From IMG/VR virus record IMGVR_UViG_3300030098_005334, positions 1-62,765 of that record: a DNA stretch of 62,765 nt; one strand, 5' to 3'. Positions 31,248 through 39,912 of the stretch are shown here, in pieces (positions within the stretch are counted from its first letter, which is position 1; each line of letters opens with the position of its first letter). The stretch is from a virus. The position numbers and the translations under genes were made by a program. The notes below the pieces were generated by a model that saw nothing but the letters and a program-made list of their open reading frames with translations, was not told the origin of the DNA and ran no database searches.

Positions 31248-31793
31248 TCAACAACCTTCAATAGCTTTTGCGATGTCGCCACCAATATCAGCTCCTTTCT
31301 TCTGCCCAAACATTGTTACCCATCCTCCAGCAAGCCAACCGATTATAGGTATGTTAGATAAAGCAGGTGCAGCCTGTGCTCCTACAGAGGCACCTACTAG
31401 CCCTCCTGTAGATTCACCAGAGCCTTCTGCCTTGATACAAGCTATTTCCTTTGCTGTAAGTCCTACCGCATCGTCTCCTCCATCTAAATGTACTTTCCCG
31501 TTCATCGTATATTCTTCATAAAGTTTTATAGTCTGTTTTTGTTTACTAAATACACCAGTAGGTTTAACAATATCTTTTGTCTTTATCATTACTTTGGGAT
31601 CATTGGCATTATATCTAATTCGATATCCATCTTTTGTTGCCTCCATTTCGTATGAGGTGTAACTACCTACAGGTAAATCAACTGTAGGTAGATTTCCTTT
31701 GCCTATTAAGGCACCCATTAAGCCTATATTTGAGACTCCTAAGATGGCGCCTAATCCAAGAGCTGTCCAGTTCATGTTGCTCTGTCTGTACAT
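31248..31793 (-). CDS. Membrane/secreted protein (181 aa)
   Basis: The N-terminal hydrophobic segment MNWTALGLGAILGVSNIGLM (ATG 31775 is an alternative start) acts as signal or anchor. The middle is beta-rich (YTSYEMEATKDGYRIRY, LYEEYTMNGKVHLDGG), and a second glycine-rich hydrophobic stretch lies at about 130-165 (GGLVGASVGAQAAPALSNIP). The family seems widespread in cyanophages but unnamed. Possible lysis role from its neighbours. Confidence 0.5.
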   Translation of the reverse strand: MYRQSNMNWTALGLGAILGVSNIGLMGALIGKGNLPTVDLPVGSYTSYEMEATKDGYRIRYNANDPKVMIKTKDIVKPTGVFSKQKQTIKLYEEYTMNGKVHLDGGDDAVGLTAKEIACIKAEGSGESTGGLVGASVGAQAAPALSNIPIIGWLAGGWVTMFGQKKGADIGGDIAKAIEGC

Positions 31794-31800
31794 CTAGAAA

Positions 31801-32268
31801 CTAGGAATTAAGAGAGGTCTTGTTATCCACTGTAGTAATTTTAATAGGCGCTTGCTCAATTCGCAAGGTTTGAGTTGGACCTACTTGAGACATCTTTTCA
31901 ATAAGACGTTCAAAGTCAGCTTTACTTATATCGCCTAAACCACCCTTTTTCTGGTTGTCCATCTTCATCGTGCCATCTCCTTTTTTAGATGCAGTCTGGA
32001 GTCCAAAACTTGCCAACGCCCCAGTAAAAACAGATGCTACAAAAGTTATGTCCTTGGGAGACTGCTGTCCCATTCCTGGAATTTCAATGTAATTTAAAGA
32101 AATGATAAACCCGGACCAAACGACAACTCCAAGCCGCACAAATGTAGACAAGATAGCTAATTGCTCCTCTTTATCGTCAATACCCTCCTTCAATTTGGTG
32201 AAAACACTTTTCTTTTTTGAGTCTTTTTCAGGGGGTGTCGCTGACGACTTCTTCACATCTTCAGTCAT
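31801..32268 (-). CDS. Membrane protein (155 aa)
   Basis: Start at ATG 32268 (MTEDVKKSSATPPEKDSKKK); a longer frame to 32304 exists but runs into the divergent gene region. One hydrophobic segment at about residues 45-70 (STFVRLGVVVWSGFIISLNY), a second weaker one near SVFTGALASFGLQTA, and a charged tail. Pairs with the gene at 31248 in a probable membrane complex. Function unknown. Confidence 0.5.
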   Translation of the reverse strand: MTEDVKKSSATPPEKDSKKKSVFTKLKEGIDDKEEQLAILSTFVRLGVVVWSGFIISLNYIEIPGMGQQSPKDITFVASVFTGALASFGLQTASKKGDGTMKMDNQKKGGLGDISKADFERLIEKMSQVGPTQTLRIEQAPIKITTVDNKTSLNS

Positions 32269-32315
32269 CGTATAGTAAGTGATAATAACTAAGTTTACCC
32301 CCATGTAAGCTTAAG

Positions 32316-32843
32316 ATGATGTCTTTCAATCCTATGAAAAAATTATTACCATTATTGCTGTTATTTAGTGCTCCAATAGCTCGTGCAGATTTGACGCATC
32401 GTCTTAGTACGTCAACTCAATTACAAGTAAATGGTGCAGCAACAGTTTCAGAAAGAATTGGTAGCACGTATACAGTCTCTGGAACAAACATCAAAGTAGG
32501 TACAGGAAACAGTGATGTTTTTGGAGGTTTAACTGCAGGATCTGCTACAGCTTCAGCAACAATGAAAGCTGGTACATATGAGATAAGCACTCCGGGATCG
32601 GCTTTCTCATTCTCAGAAAGCTGGCTTCAAGGGGACGGAATCCCAGCCATAGGAAGCGGTGTGGACGTCACCAGTGGGGTTGTGGCGGATATGCCGGCAT
32701 TTGGAGAAACCACGACCCAATCCGGAGGTGTCGCAGGTACTTTGGCGGGAACGATTACCTCTGCAGGTATAATGACCCTGACCGCTGGTGGCGCTGGTAC
32801 TACGGCTACTGGTCAATTTGTCTCAGAAATAGTAGTTGACTAA
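32316..32843 (+). CDS. Exported protein with signal peptide (175 aa)
   Basis: MKKLLPLLLLFSAPIARADL is a typical Sec signal with a likely cleavage after ARA. The mature part is Gly/Ser/Thr/Ala-rich and beta-type (VSERIGSTYTVSGTNIKVGT, GVAGTLAGTITSAGIMTLTA). First of three plus-strand exported genes between minus-strand blocks, with two bases to the next. Exported proteins of this kind might alter the host surface or form part of the lysis machinery. Confidence 0.55.
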   Translation: MMSFNPMKKLLPLLLLFSAPIARADLTHRLSTSTQLQVNGAATVSERIGSTYTVSGTNIKVGTGNSDVFGGLTAGSATASATMKAGTYEISTPGSAFSFSESWLQGDGIPAIGSGVDVTSGVVADMPAFGETTTQSGGVAGTLAGTITSAGIMTLTAGGAGTTATGQFVSEIVVD

Positions 32844-32845
32844 TT

Positions 32846-33271
32846 ATGAAACGGCTTATTTGGCTGTTTTTATTAATACCTACGGGAGCTAATGCAGTTC
32901 CCGTCGTCCCAAATTTCCAAAGCGGATCTATGACGTCTCATACTGAGACAACTACAAAAGTTACGGAGGTCATAAATTCTGTAGACTATCAAACTGGATG
33001 GGAATATACAGTTACAGGAACGAATATTAAAGCTGATGGTGCTACGCTATTACCGCCATCTACTTCAATAAGTAATACAGTAGATGGTGTGACGTCAACT
33101 TGGAGTTCGTTAGACGCAAATAATGTGCCTGAGTTCTCTATAAAGAATCCTGACCAATCATGGCAATTCACAACCACACTATCTCAACCTGGGCTCGTCA
33201 ATCAAACCATAATAAATCGCACCACAGAAATGACAAGTGTCACAGATACGGTTTCAACTTTCAGTCAATAA
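32846..33271 (+). CDS. Exported protein with signal peptide (141 aa)
   Basis: Signal peptide MKRLIWLFLLIPTGANAVPV, then a beta-rich mature region containing WEYTVTGTNIKADGATLLPP, a motif shared with the preceding gene (YTVSGTNIKVGTG), so the two are paralogues. Ends SVTDTVSTFSQ. It is followed by a third exported gene overlapping its stop. Confidence 0.55.
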   Translation: MKRLIWLFLLIPTGANAVPVVPNFQSGSMTSHTETTTKVTEVINSVDYQTGWEYTVTGTNIKADGATLLPPSTSISNTVDGVTSTWSSLDANNVPEFSIKNPDQSWQFTTTLSQPGLVNQTIINRTTEMTSVTDTVSTFSQ

Positions 33272-34122
33272 AGTATTTATTAATAGTATTAATTGGAGCT
33301 AATAATCTTTTTAATGTCTCAAAAGCAGAGACAGTAGGAGGTGTATCGGCCACTGCTAACCCGGTAGCCAACTCATCTGGCAGTGTAACAAATCAAGCTA
33401 TTCAGGTTCTTCAGGGTCCATACATAACCAATACTTATGGTGGAGGCGTATCTTGTCAAGGACCTACCCTTAATTTTACTCCCTTCTTGACCGGACTGCA
33501 TTCTTTTAAAACACCCTATGAGGCTTACTATAATGACCCCGTATATGACACATCTACCGACGCTGATGGTAACTTAGCAAACCCTGGACAGGTTCTTTAC
33601 TATATGCCTACAAGAACAGGTCAAAAACAAAACAGCAATGTATCTTTAGGGCTATCTGCTACTCTTTCTGTCCCACTTGATAGACGTTTACAAAAAGGAT
33701 GTATAAAAGCAGCAACAACACAAACAAAATTAAATGAACAACTATTGGCTAATAAACGTTTAGATTTTGAAATGGCGAGACTCAAGCATTGCGGAGAGCA
33801 GACGAAATTAGGTGTAACCTTTCACCCCGAGTCACCTTATGCTTCAATCTGTGCCGATATTATTGTCCAAAATGTAACTGTCGTTAAACAGCATAAACAT
33901 ACTATTTCTTCTTCTTCTTTGGCTCCTTCAAAGCAGGAAGCCCCTTCTTCTCTCGATACTGATTTGCAACAATCTCAGCCTGAGTCAACTTCCTCGGTTT
34001 CTTCCCAAGAAGTTTCTGAAGCTTCTTCATTAAAGTCTTTATCGTCGGCTTTATCACCTTCAGAAGAATCTCCGCTAGGGGTTTGGCAAGTAGGGCGGAT
34101 GAAGTTGCAACAACCGCAATAG
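33268..34122 (+). CDS. Exported protein, third of a set (about 284 aa), start codon unclear
   Basis: After the stop of the preceding gene the frame continues with IKYLLIVLIGANNLFNVSKA, a convincing signal peptide, but it begins at ATA (33268-33270) overlapping the TAA; no ATG/GTG/TTG is nearby. An ATG at 33160 exists but lies well inside the preceding gene and gives a non-secretory N-terminus. The mature protein contains NTYGGGVSCQGPTLNFTPFL and NSNVSLGLSATLSVPLDRRL. The last 74 residues (Ser/Gln-rich) are antisense to the gene at 33902. Confidence 0.5.
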   Translation: MKYLLIVLIGANNLFNVSKAETVGGVSATANPVANSSGSVTNQAIQVLQGPYITNTYGGGVSCQGPTLNFTPFLTGLHSFKTPYEAYYNDPVYDTSTDADGNLANPGQVLYYMPTRTGQKQNSNVSLGLSATLSVPLDRRLQKGCIKAATTQTKLNEQLLANKRLDFEMARLKHCGEQTKLGVTFHPESPYASICADIIVQNVTVVKQHKHTISSSSLAPSKQEAPSSLDTDLQQSQPESTSSVSSQEVSEASSLKSLSSALSPSEESPLGVWQVGRMKLQQPQ

Positions 34123-34717
34123 AAGCTGTGGTAGTGACTGCACCAGCACTTGGTAACGCAGCCACAACTTGATTAATAATAGGTACGTCCTCATAAAGAG
34201 TTATACATCTATTGTTTTTTATCTCATATCCACTAATTTCTTTTTTACCTCCTTCAACTTTTGTACCGACTATAGGAGCCTCTCTTGGAGGACAAATAAT
34301 ATTAGATGTATTGGTAGGAATTTCTGTCGCAGGTAATGCACTTGCCTCTACATTTTCATCCTTATCTTTTTCTTTTTTTGCAGTTTCAGTACTAGGAATA
34401 ATTGGGACTTCTGCTGGTTTAGTTTCTAATATCTGCTCAGGCTCAAAATCGATTGGATTAAAGCTAGGCATAGAGCCATCGCATAAAACGACGTTTCCAC
34501 GCTCATCATCCTCTACAAGATTTGTTGATTTTTTATTAGCTTTATTAAACTCGACACAACCAGGAAGATCAATAATCGGTGCTCCAATATTTAAAGATAC
34601 TGGAGAAGCTTCTGGAGTGGGATAAGTAGACGGAAACGAAAAATCAGGAATTCTATAAACGTTAGCTACTTGTATATCTAAATCGTTCCTGATTCCTATA
34701 TCAGGAATTTGTTCCAT
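33902..34717 (-). CDS. Membrane-associated structural-type protein (271 aa)
   Basis: Starts MEQIPDIGIRNDLDIQVANV. Polar proline-rich first half, then DVPIINQVVAALPSAGAVTT and IAVVATSSALLAKPLAEILL (about residues 180-215), hydrophobic, followed by a Lys-rich tail ending KEPKKKKK. The 'DVPII-QVV-ALP' to 'SALLAKPLAEILLK' arrangement recalls a protein conserved in T4-like cyanophages, of unknown function. The 3' 221 bases overlap a plus-strand gene. Confidence 0.55.
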   Translation of the reverse strand: MEQIPDIGIRNDLDIQVANVYRIPDFSFPSTYPTPEASPVSLNIGAPIIDLPGCVEFNKANKKSTNLVEDDERGNVVLCDGSMPSFNPIDFEPEQILETKPAEVPIIPSTETAKKEKDKDENVEASALPATEIPTNTSNIICPPREAPIVGTKVEGGKKEISGYEIKNNRCITLYEDVPIINQVVAALPSAGAVTTTASIAVVATSSALLAKPLAEILLKVIKPTIKTLMKKLQKLLGKKPRKLTQAEIVANQYREKKGLPALKEPKKKKK

Positions 34718-34938
34718 CAGAGAGGAGGTATAGCTAATCCAGTTTTAGATGGTAAAGAAGGTGTAGGCAAATCTTTTGTTATAGAACTACCAATAGATTT
34801 TGTAAGTTCCTTTTGAATCTTTTCTTTAGCTCCTTCTATGAGTGCATCCTTATTCGCATATACGTATACACCAGCACCAGCAATGGAACCAGATATAACG
34901 AAAGACGCAATAGAAAGTACATTGATTATCTTTTGCAT
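34717..34938 (-). CDS. Small membrane protein (73 aa)
   Basis: N-terminal hydrophobic segment MQKIINVLSIASFVISGSIA extending to GAGVYVYANK, then a helix (LIEGAKEKIQKELTKSIGSS) and a proline-rich end. Overlaps the following gene by one base. Probably works with that membrane-type protein. Function unknown. Confidence 0.5.
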   Translation of the reverse strand: MQKIINVLSIASFVISGSIAGAGVYVYANKDALIEGAKEKIQKELTKSIGSSITKDLPTPSLPSKTGLAIPPL

Positions 34939-35016
34939 TTTGAGACCATTAGATTCTGTCTAATTGTATGAGTCCTTAACTTTTCTTTTGTCTAGACCTA
35001 TTTACTTCAGCAAATA

Positions 35017-35286
35017 TTAAACAATAGTAAGCATTAAATTTTTCCCTAAAACAATTGAAGAATCAATAGAAGTAAAATTTTCTGTTGTCCAAATAGAAGT
35101 AGTTCCATCAAGTTTTTTATACTCTTTTATAGTTTCTAAGTGATCAACTTTATTTTTTATTCGTTCTTTCCATTCTTCTTCAGTTTCATCTATCCACTTT
35201 GTTGAATCTGTCTTTAGTAAAACAGCCTTCGCACCAGCATCATTAAAGATTTGAGCAATCTCTTCAACTGTTCTTTCTTCTGCCAT
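35017..35286 (-). CDS. Hypothetical protein (89 aa)
   Basis: Starts MAEERTVEEIAQIFNDAGAK; contains the acidic helix WIDETEEEWKERIKNKVDHL and a beta-rich C-terminus (SIWTTENFTSIDSSIVLGKN). It directly follows the 550-residue fibre gene, a position often held by fibre chaperones. No family recognised. Confidence 0.5.
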   Translation of the reverse strand: MAEERTVEEIAQIFNDAGAKAVLLKTDSTKWIDETEEEWKERIKNKVDHLETIKEYKKLDGTTSIWTTENFTSIDSSIVLGKNLMLTIV

Positions 35287-35318
35287 TTATATTTTATATA
35301 ATTTAGTTTTATTCTAAT

Positions 35319-36971
35319 CTAACCAGTAGCTTGAACAGTTTTAGTTGCACCAGTATAATCAACTCCATTATTTCCATTTTGTAGATTATCCCAATTATTA
35401 AAAGTTGGATTTCCAGTATCTGCTGGCATAGTTGAATCTCCTCCTTTATTAGTTTGTTTGTTGCCTGGGTTTACATCTAGAACATTTGTGTTTTCTTGAG
35501 CGATAATAAAATCTCCATAAGTACCAGAATCGGTTAATTTCTTATTTATTTTAAAAACCATTCCTACTCTTCGAGGGAGAGTTGTGCCTGAAGTCGGTAC
35601 TCTACTAGAAAGATAAAGAAAATCACCTTTTATTTCCATTGCATTTCTATTACTATAATCATCACTAGGCCAATATAATTCTTGACTACCAAATGTAGTG
35701 CGTACGCTCATTATTTTATTTACTGACCAATCAGAACTAACGCTACCTCTTGTTAATTTTATAAGGTAAAAACCATATCTACCACTGGAATCATTTACGC
35801 CCCAACCACACATATACAGTATATTATTATCATCAGGATCAAATTTCAATCCTCTAGGACTTATGCCGTACCAAGCACTAGGGTTAGCATTAGTTTTGTT
35901 TAATCCAAAATATAGATTTTTTCTAAATGCATACTGTGTTCCATGATCGTTACCATTCCATGTATCTAACACCATGTACGATCCCCAACCTGGATCATTA
36001 CTACCCGAAATATTTGCGTACCATAAACTTAAGTTAGCAATCTCTCCGTTCCCATTAACAGTAACCATGCCTGAATCAGCTGAATCTGAATTACTAGCAT
36101 GAAGCTGGAAATCAGCATATCTACTTCTTAAGTTTGAAAAACTTCCACTATGACTGAAATGTTGAATTTGATTACTTGCCTTTGTTGCACCTGGACTAGA
36201 ACCACCTGAACCATTATTTCCATTATCAGTAGACATATAAGAAACAATTAAATTATTTCCATCTTGTGCTAAACCACAACTTTGTAATCCATAAAAATTT
36301 CTATAATGTGAAGCGGTACCACCTGTATAAGTTCTTCCACAATACCTAGATGTTATCTCTGCACCAGTGCTAGGGTTTACTTTTGTTATCCATACTTTTC
36401 GACCAAGAGTACCTTGGCTGTTATTATTATTGTTTTGATAACACATAGCAAAGAGATTATCATTACTGTCAACAAAAACTTCTACTCCTAATGAATTTTG
36501 GTTGTTACTCTTTATCCTTATTTGTTTACCCCACTGTCTAACACCTGAACTATTTCGTTTCTCAAGATAATTAGTGTCATATGAAATAGAATGTCCACGA
36601 CGAGTGTATAGAATATAAATATTACCACTTGAATCGCAATCAATTGAAGGGCCATGTACAGGAGTGTGATTCCCACTGGCTGTAAATTGAGGCATTTGAT
36701 GTCTAACTAATTTACACCATTGAAAAGTTCCTTCTTTATCTAGTTTTGTTATATAAGTTATACGTTTACTAAAATTAGTCGTACCACTTAGGAGTATTTG
36801 AGCAACAGCAGCATAATAAACATTTTCATTTGAATCGATTGCGACGCTACATGCACTTTCCCATTGACCTCCAACCATATTAGTTGTATCACTTGCTCCA
36901 AGAGTGTTTTTAAATATCCATCCTTTTTCCGCAGCAGAACCTGCACCAAGAAATAGCTGTTGTATAGGCAT
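35319..36971 (-). CDS. Beta-propeller-like tail protein (550 aa)
   Basis: Starts MPIQQLFLGAGSAAEKGWIF. Repeated motifs of the form IDSNENVYYAA, CDSSGNIYILYTRRG and VDSNDNLFAMCYQ, each followed by KLDKEGTFQWCK- or KRNSSGVRQWGK-type strands, are the signature of beta-propeller (SBBP-like) repeats. Position in fibre module 2 suggests a receptor-binding or carbohydrate-recognising head. Confidence 0.65.
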   Translation of the reverse strand: MPIQQLFLGAGSAAEKGWIFKNTLGASDTTNMVGGQWESACSVAIDSNENVYYAAVAQILLSGTTNFSKRITYITKLDKEGTFQWCKLVRHQMPQFTASGNHTPVHGPSIDCDSSGNIYILYTRRGHSISYDTNYLEKRNSSGVRQWGKQIRIKSNNQNSLGVEVFVDSNDNLFAMCYQNNNNNSQGTLGRKVWITKVNPSTGAEITSRYCGRTYTGGTASHYRNFYGLQSCGLAQDGNNLIVSYMSTDNGNNGSGGSSPGATKASNQIQHFSHSGSFSNLRSRYADFQLHASNSDSADSGMVTVNGNGEIANLSLWYANISGSNDPGWGSYMVLDTWNGNDHGTQYAFRKNLYFGLNKTNANPSAWYGISPRGLKFDPDDNNILYMCGWGVNDSSGRYGFYLIKLTRGSVSSDWSVNKIMSVRTTFGSQELYWPSDDYSNRNAMEIKGDFLYLSSRVPTSGTTLPRRVGMVFKINKKLTDSGTYGDFIIAQENTNVLDVNPGNKQTNKGGDSTMPADTGNPTFNNWDNLQNGNNGVDYTGATKTVQATG

Positions 36972-37014
36972 GATTAACTAACCTCCTTTGTTATAAAGTA
37001 GATATAATGGCGCA

Positions 37015-38802
37015 TTACGACAACCCTGCACCTGAGATGTAAGCTTGAGTTGCATCAGTAAACCACAAAGTACACATTCCTCTTCCTGCAAGAATTCTAT
37101 TACCTGTAGATGCATCAGCAGTGTTATATATGGTTACGCCTGAACCTTGAGTTATCGTTTGATCTGAACCGCTTGCATTGATTATAGTTACTGCATCTCC
37201 AGCCGACATAACATTATTGGCTACAGTCACACCACCTGTTTGCATCATTAAGGTCTTTCCAGCATCACTAGCAGCTAAGGTATGTGCTGATGATATTACG
37301 ACTTTAGGTATAGAACGCAGGTTGCCTTTGCTGTCTGATACCGTTCCAGCAAACGTGGCATTTCCAGAAGAGTCTGCTATAAGAACATCATGAGTAACTG
37401 ATGTACCATTGTGTGAAGTGTGAAGAGTAATTCTTCCTGCTCTTCCATCAATAGTTATTGCTGCTCCCTTCTTTGAATCATCTACTTTATCAGTATTTCC
37501 ATTGCTATCTAAGCCTAAATTTGAATTAATCCTCCAGTAATCTCCGCTTGAATCCCCCCAGTTGTGAACCCTTAAATCACCATAAGTTGCTCCTGACTGA
37601 GAACCGTATAACTGGAATAATGGAGTTGAAAGAGTACTAGTACCAACTTTTGCACCTATAATCCTTCCAGCAAACGTGGCGTTTTGTGAGCTATCTAAAG
37701 TTAGGGCTGTTACAGCGTTAGAAGAAAGATTGAAAGAATTACTACTATGGCTATAACTAATTATTCCTCTATATTCATCATCCCCTGATGTTCCATCAGA
37801 GAAAAATATATTTCCATTACTACTTGTTCCAGACCTTATTGTTATTCCTGTAATACCTGAAGTTGCAATTGTTAAATCATCAGCTTCATCTTGACCTTCT
37901 GTAGTCGTTCCTAAAAGTAGCCTTCCCGAAGTATCTATCCTAGCTTTTTCATTTTGATTAACTGCAAATACTAAGGGATGATTACTAGCTGTTCTAACAA
38001 GACCTTCACTTGTTGTTGCTCTAACATCAACAAAAACATTATTTGATGTATTACCAATACGCATTGAAGCTATACCAGCCCTTTCAAGAGTTAAATCGAA
38101 CCCTGGGCTTGTAGTTCCCATGCCAACCCGATTAGTTGAAGCTTCAACGAAAAGTGTATTTGTATCGACTGTTAAGTTTCCACTAATACCAAGTGAAGTA
38201 AGCGTTCCAACAGAAGTTAAAGAACTTGCCGTTACTCCACTAGCTAATGTTGTTCCAGTTAAGCCACTAGCAGCAGCTGACGTAGCTGTTATATTTGTCA
38301 GCCCAGACCCATTACCACTAAATGATGTAGCTGTACAAGTACCAGTAACAGTTAAACCGTTACCATCAAATAAAGCTTTTTGTACACCATTAGCACTATA
38401 TCCAACCGCACCAGATCCACTTCTAAAGAATCCACTATCTAAATCACTTTCAAATGTGAAACTAGGTGCTGTAACAGTTCCATCAGGAAACTCTGAACCA
38501 GCAGTTACATAATCAGCACCAGCTAAAATTACACCGAAAAAAGCATTACCATTTGCTGGGGCAGAACTAAAGACTATATTTGATCCTAATAATTTAAAAC
38601 CAGCACTACCAGTGGCATCAGGCTCCTGTATAACTCCATTAACAGATATCATTACCTGTTGTTCATTTATTGGAAAAGGTACTGGAGTTGCTCCTTTTAC
38701 CTGTAGAGCAAACGATGTCGCACTGCCATTGAAACTTGAACTTATATCGTCAATTACTTTGTAGCTAGGATTTGCAATCTGCAGATCGTTCCCAATATAC
38801 AT
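37015..38802 (-). CDS. Tail-fibre protein (595 aa)
   Basis: The N-terminus MYIGNDLQIANPSYKVIDDI then SSSFNGSATSFALQ and MISVNGVIQEP matches the N-terminal attachment domain of the 943-residue fibre at 14312. The shaft carries repeats such as NRVGMGTTSPGFDLTLERAG and SLTSVGTLTSLGISGNLTVD, common in cyanophage fibres. The C-terminal head ends in GRGMCTLWFTDATQAYISGA. Confidence 0.78.
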   Translation of the reverse strand: MYIGNDLQIANPSYKVIDDISSSFNGSATSFALQVKGATPVPFPINEQQVMISVNGVIQEPDATGSAGFKLLGSNIVFSSAPANGNAFFGVILAGADYVTAGSEFPDGTVTAPSFTFESDLDSGFFRSGSGAVGYSANGVQKALFDGNGLTVTGTCTATSFSGNGSGLTNITATSAAASGLTGTTLASGVTASSLTSVGTLTSLGISGNLTVDTNTLFVEASTNRVGMGTTSPGFDLTLERAGIASMRIGNTSNNVFVDVRATTSEGLVRTASNHPLVFAVNQNEKARIDTSGRLLLGTTTEGQDEADDLTIATSGITGITIRSGTSSNGNIFFSDGTSGDDEYRGIISYSHSSNSFNLSSNAVTALTLDSSQNATFAGRIIGAKVGTSTLSTPLFQLYGSQSGATYGDLRVHNWGDSSGDYWRINSNLGLDSNGNTDKVDDSKKGAAITIDGRAGRITLHTSHNGTSVTHDVLIADSSGNATFAGTVSDSKGNLRSIPKVVISSAHTLAASDAGKTLMMQTGGVTVANNVMSAGDAVTIINASGSDQTITQGSGVTIYNTADASTGNRILAGRGMCTLWFTDATQAYISGAGLS

Positions 38803-38853
38803 CTTTAGTATTTAGTAACTTATTATCTTCTATTGTATTCTGCCCTTATATAG

Positions 38854-39165
38854 CTACTCAGTTGTGTTAGGTCCTTTTGTTGATGGAGCAGTAGGCCAAG
38901 TTACTTTTGTATAATCTGTAAATGTTTGTGGTATGTCTCTAAGAGTTTGACGATAGGCTGCCCAAGCTCCTTGATCTACAGTACAACCTGGTGTCATCGT
39001 CCAATCACTTGTACGTAATAAAAAATCTCTTTTCTTACGAATAATCGCCCAACTTGTTTCTTCTAAATTCAATATTGTTTTATCAAATTGTTTATCAATC
39101 TCCTCCTTAATCGCTGTAAACTGCGTCTGAAGAGCAGCAATGTCCCCAACAAGTGTTAATCCCAT
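38854..39165 (-). CDS. Tail-fibre assembly chaperone-like protein (copy 2)
   Basis: 103 aa, the short paralogue of the protein at 17201. The helical N-terminus LQTQFTAIKEEIDKQFDKTI is followed by RDFLLRTSDWTMTPGC, WAAYRQTLRDIPQTF and VTWPTAPS, the R-x2-LL-x-SDW / W-x2-YRQ-x-LRDIP / WP-x2-P chaperone motif. It lies directly downstream of nothing but fibre genes, supporting this role. Confidence 0.78.
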   Translation of the reverse strand: MGLTLVGDIAALQTQFTAIKEEIDKQFDKTILNLEETSWAIIRKKRDFLLRTSDWTMTPGCTVDQGAWAAYRQTLRDIPQTFTDYTKVTWPTAPSTKGPNTTE

Positions 39166-39169
39166 AATC

Positions 39170-39511
39170 TTAAGTTTGATCTAAGAAGCTAACAGCAATG
39201 TCTGCAGCAGAGCCTGTATTGCATCTAGCTCGTAAAACATCGCCAGATTCTAAAATAATCTTACTTCCACTAATAAGTTCAAGTGAAGATCCAGCAGGTA
39301 CTGGTACATCTTTTAAAAGATGTACTTCATCACCACTACTGGGCTTTATATAGAGATCTATATTTACGCTCGTCGATGTCTTATTAGCGACCATAGCACT
39401 AAGAAGAATAAGCGTAGAAGAGCCTCCAGCAGTAAGAATATTCGTATTAGTCGAACTAATAGCATCAGTTACAAGACTCTGTTTAGTGGCGTTCTTGAAA
39501 GTATTAGCCAT
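39170..39511 (-). CDS. Hypothetical tail-associated beta protein (113 aa)
   Basis: Starts MANTFKNATKQSLVTDAISS. Beta sandwich-like (LILLSAMVANKTSTSVNIDL, KDVPVPAGSSLELISGSKII), ending ADIAVSFLDQT. Such small beta proteins between fibre genes often serve as adaptors or decoration. Tight packing (1-2 base gap) with its neighbours. Confidence 0.5.
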   Translation of the reverse strand: MANTFKNATKQSLVTDAISSTNTNILTAGGSSTLILLSAMVANKTSTSVNIDLYIKPSSGDEVHLLKDVPVPAGSSLELISGSKIILESGDVLRARCNTGSAADIAVSFLDQT

Positions 39512-39512
39512 A

Positions 39513-39908
39513 TTAACTTAGAGCAACAATAAGAGCGAGGTTGTCTGGGGATGAACCAGTTACGGTTAAGTCTCCATTAATAGAGACATTTCCATTAAAA
39601 GATAAAGCACCCGATGAATCTATTGTAAGCTGACCACTTCCTGCAACTAGAGATACTTGATCGGCTCCTGGCGAAAACAATCCCGTATTAGGATCTCCTG
39701 CAAATTGTAAAGCACAATTACCTGCGGAACCTCTACTTAGTCCTGAATTACTACCATCACTTCTTAATAAAGAAAAACCACCTTGAGTAGCACCATCATG
39801 AATAATGGCTGTACTTAAATCTGTATCTACTGTTATTTCACCAAGAGCACCAATAAAAGTCTCAGTTTGGTTTGTTGTGCCTCTACGGAACTGTACTTGT
39901 GTTGCCAT
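39513..39908 (-). CDS. Tail-fibre attachment protein, RGTT-type (131 aa)
   Basis: Starts MATQVQFRRGTTNQTETFIG then ALGEITVDTDLSTAIIHDGA: the QFRRGTT ... F-x-GA-x-GEI-x-VDTD-x2-T-x3-HDG motif that opens many phage and cyanophage tail-fibre and tropism-determinant proteins. The rest (NTGLFSPGADQVSLVAGSGQ) is a short fibre segment. Confidence 0.72.
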   Translation of the reverse strand: MATQVQFRRGTTNQTETFIGALGEITVDTDLSTAIIHDGATQGGFSLLRSDGSNSGLSRGSAGNCALQFAGDPNTGLFSPGADQVSLVAGSGQLTIDSSGALSFNGNVSINGDLTVTGSSPDNLALIVALS

Positions 39909-39912
39909 AATA

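Noticed and set aside
33160-33267. N-terminal extension of the third exported protein
   Set aside because: Lies entirely within the preceding gene in another frame and gives a His-rich, non-secretory start, while the signal peptide begins after 33268.
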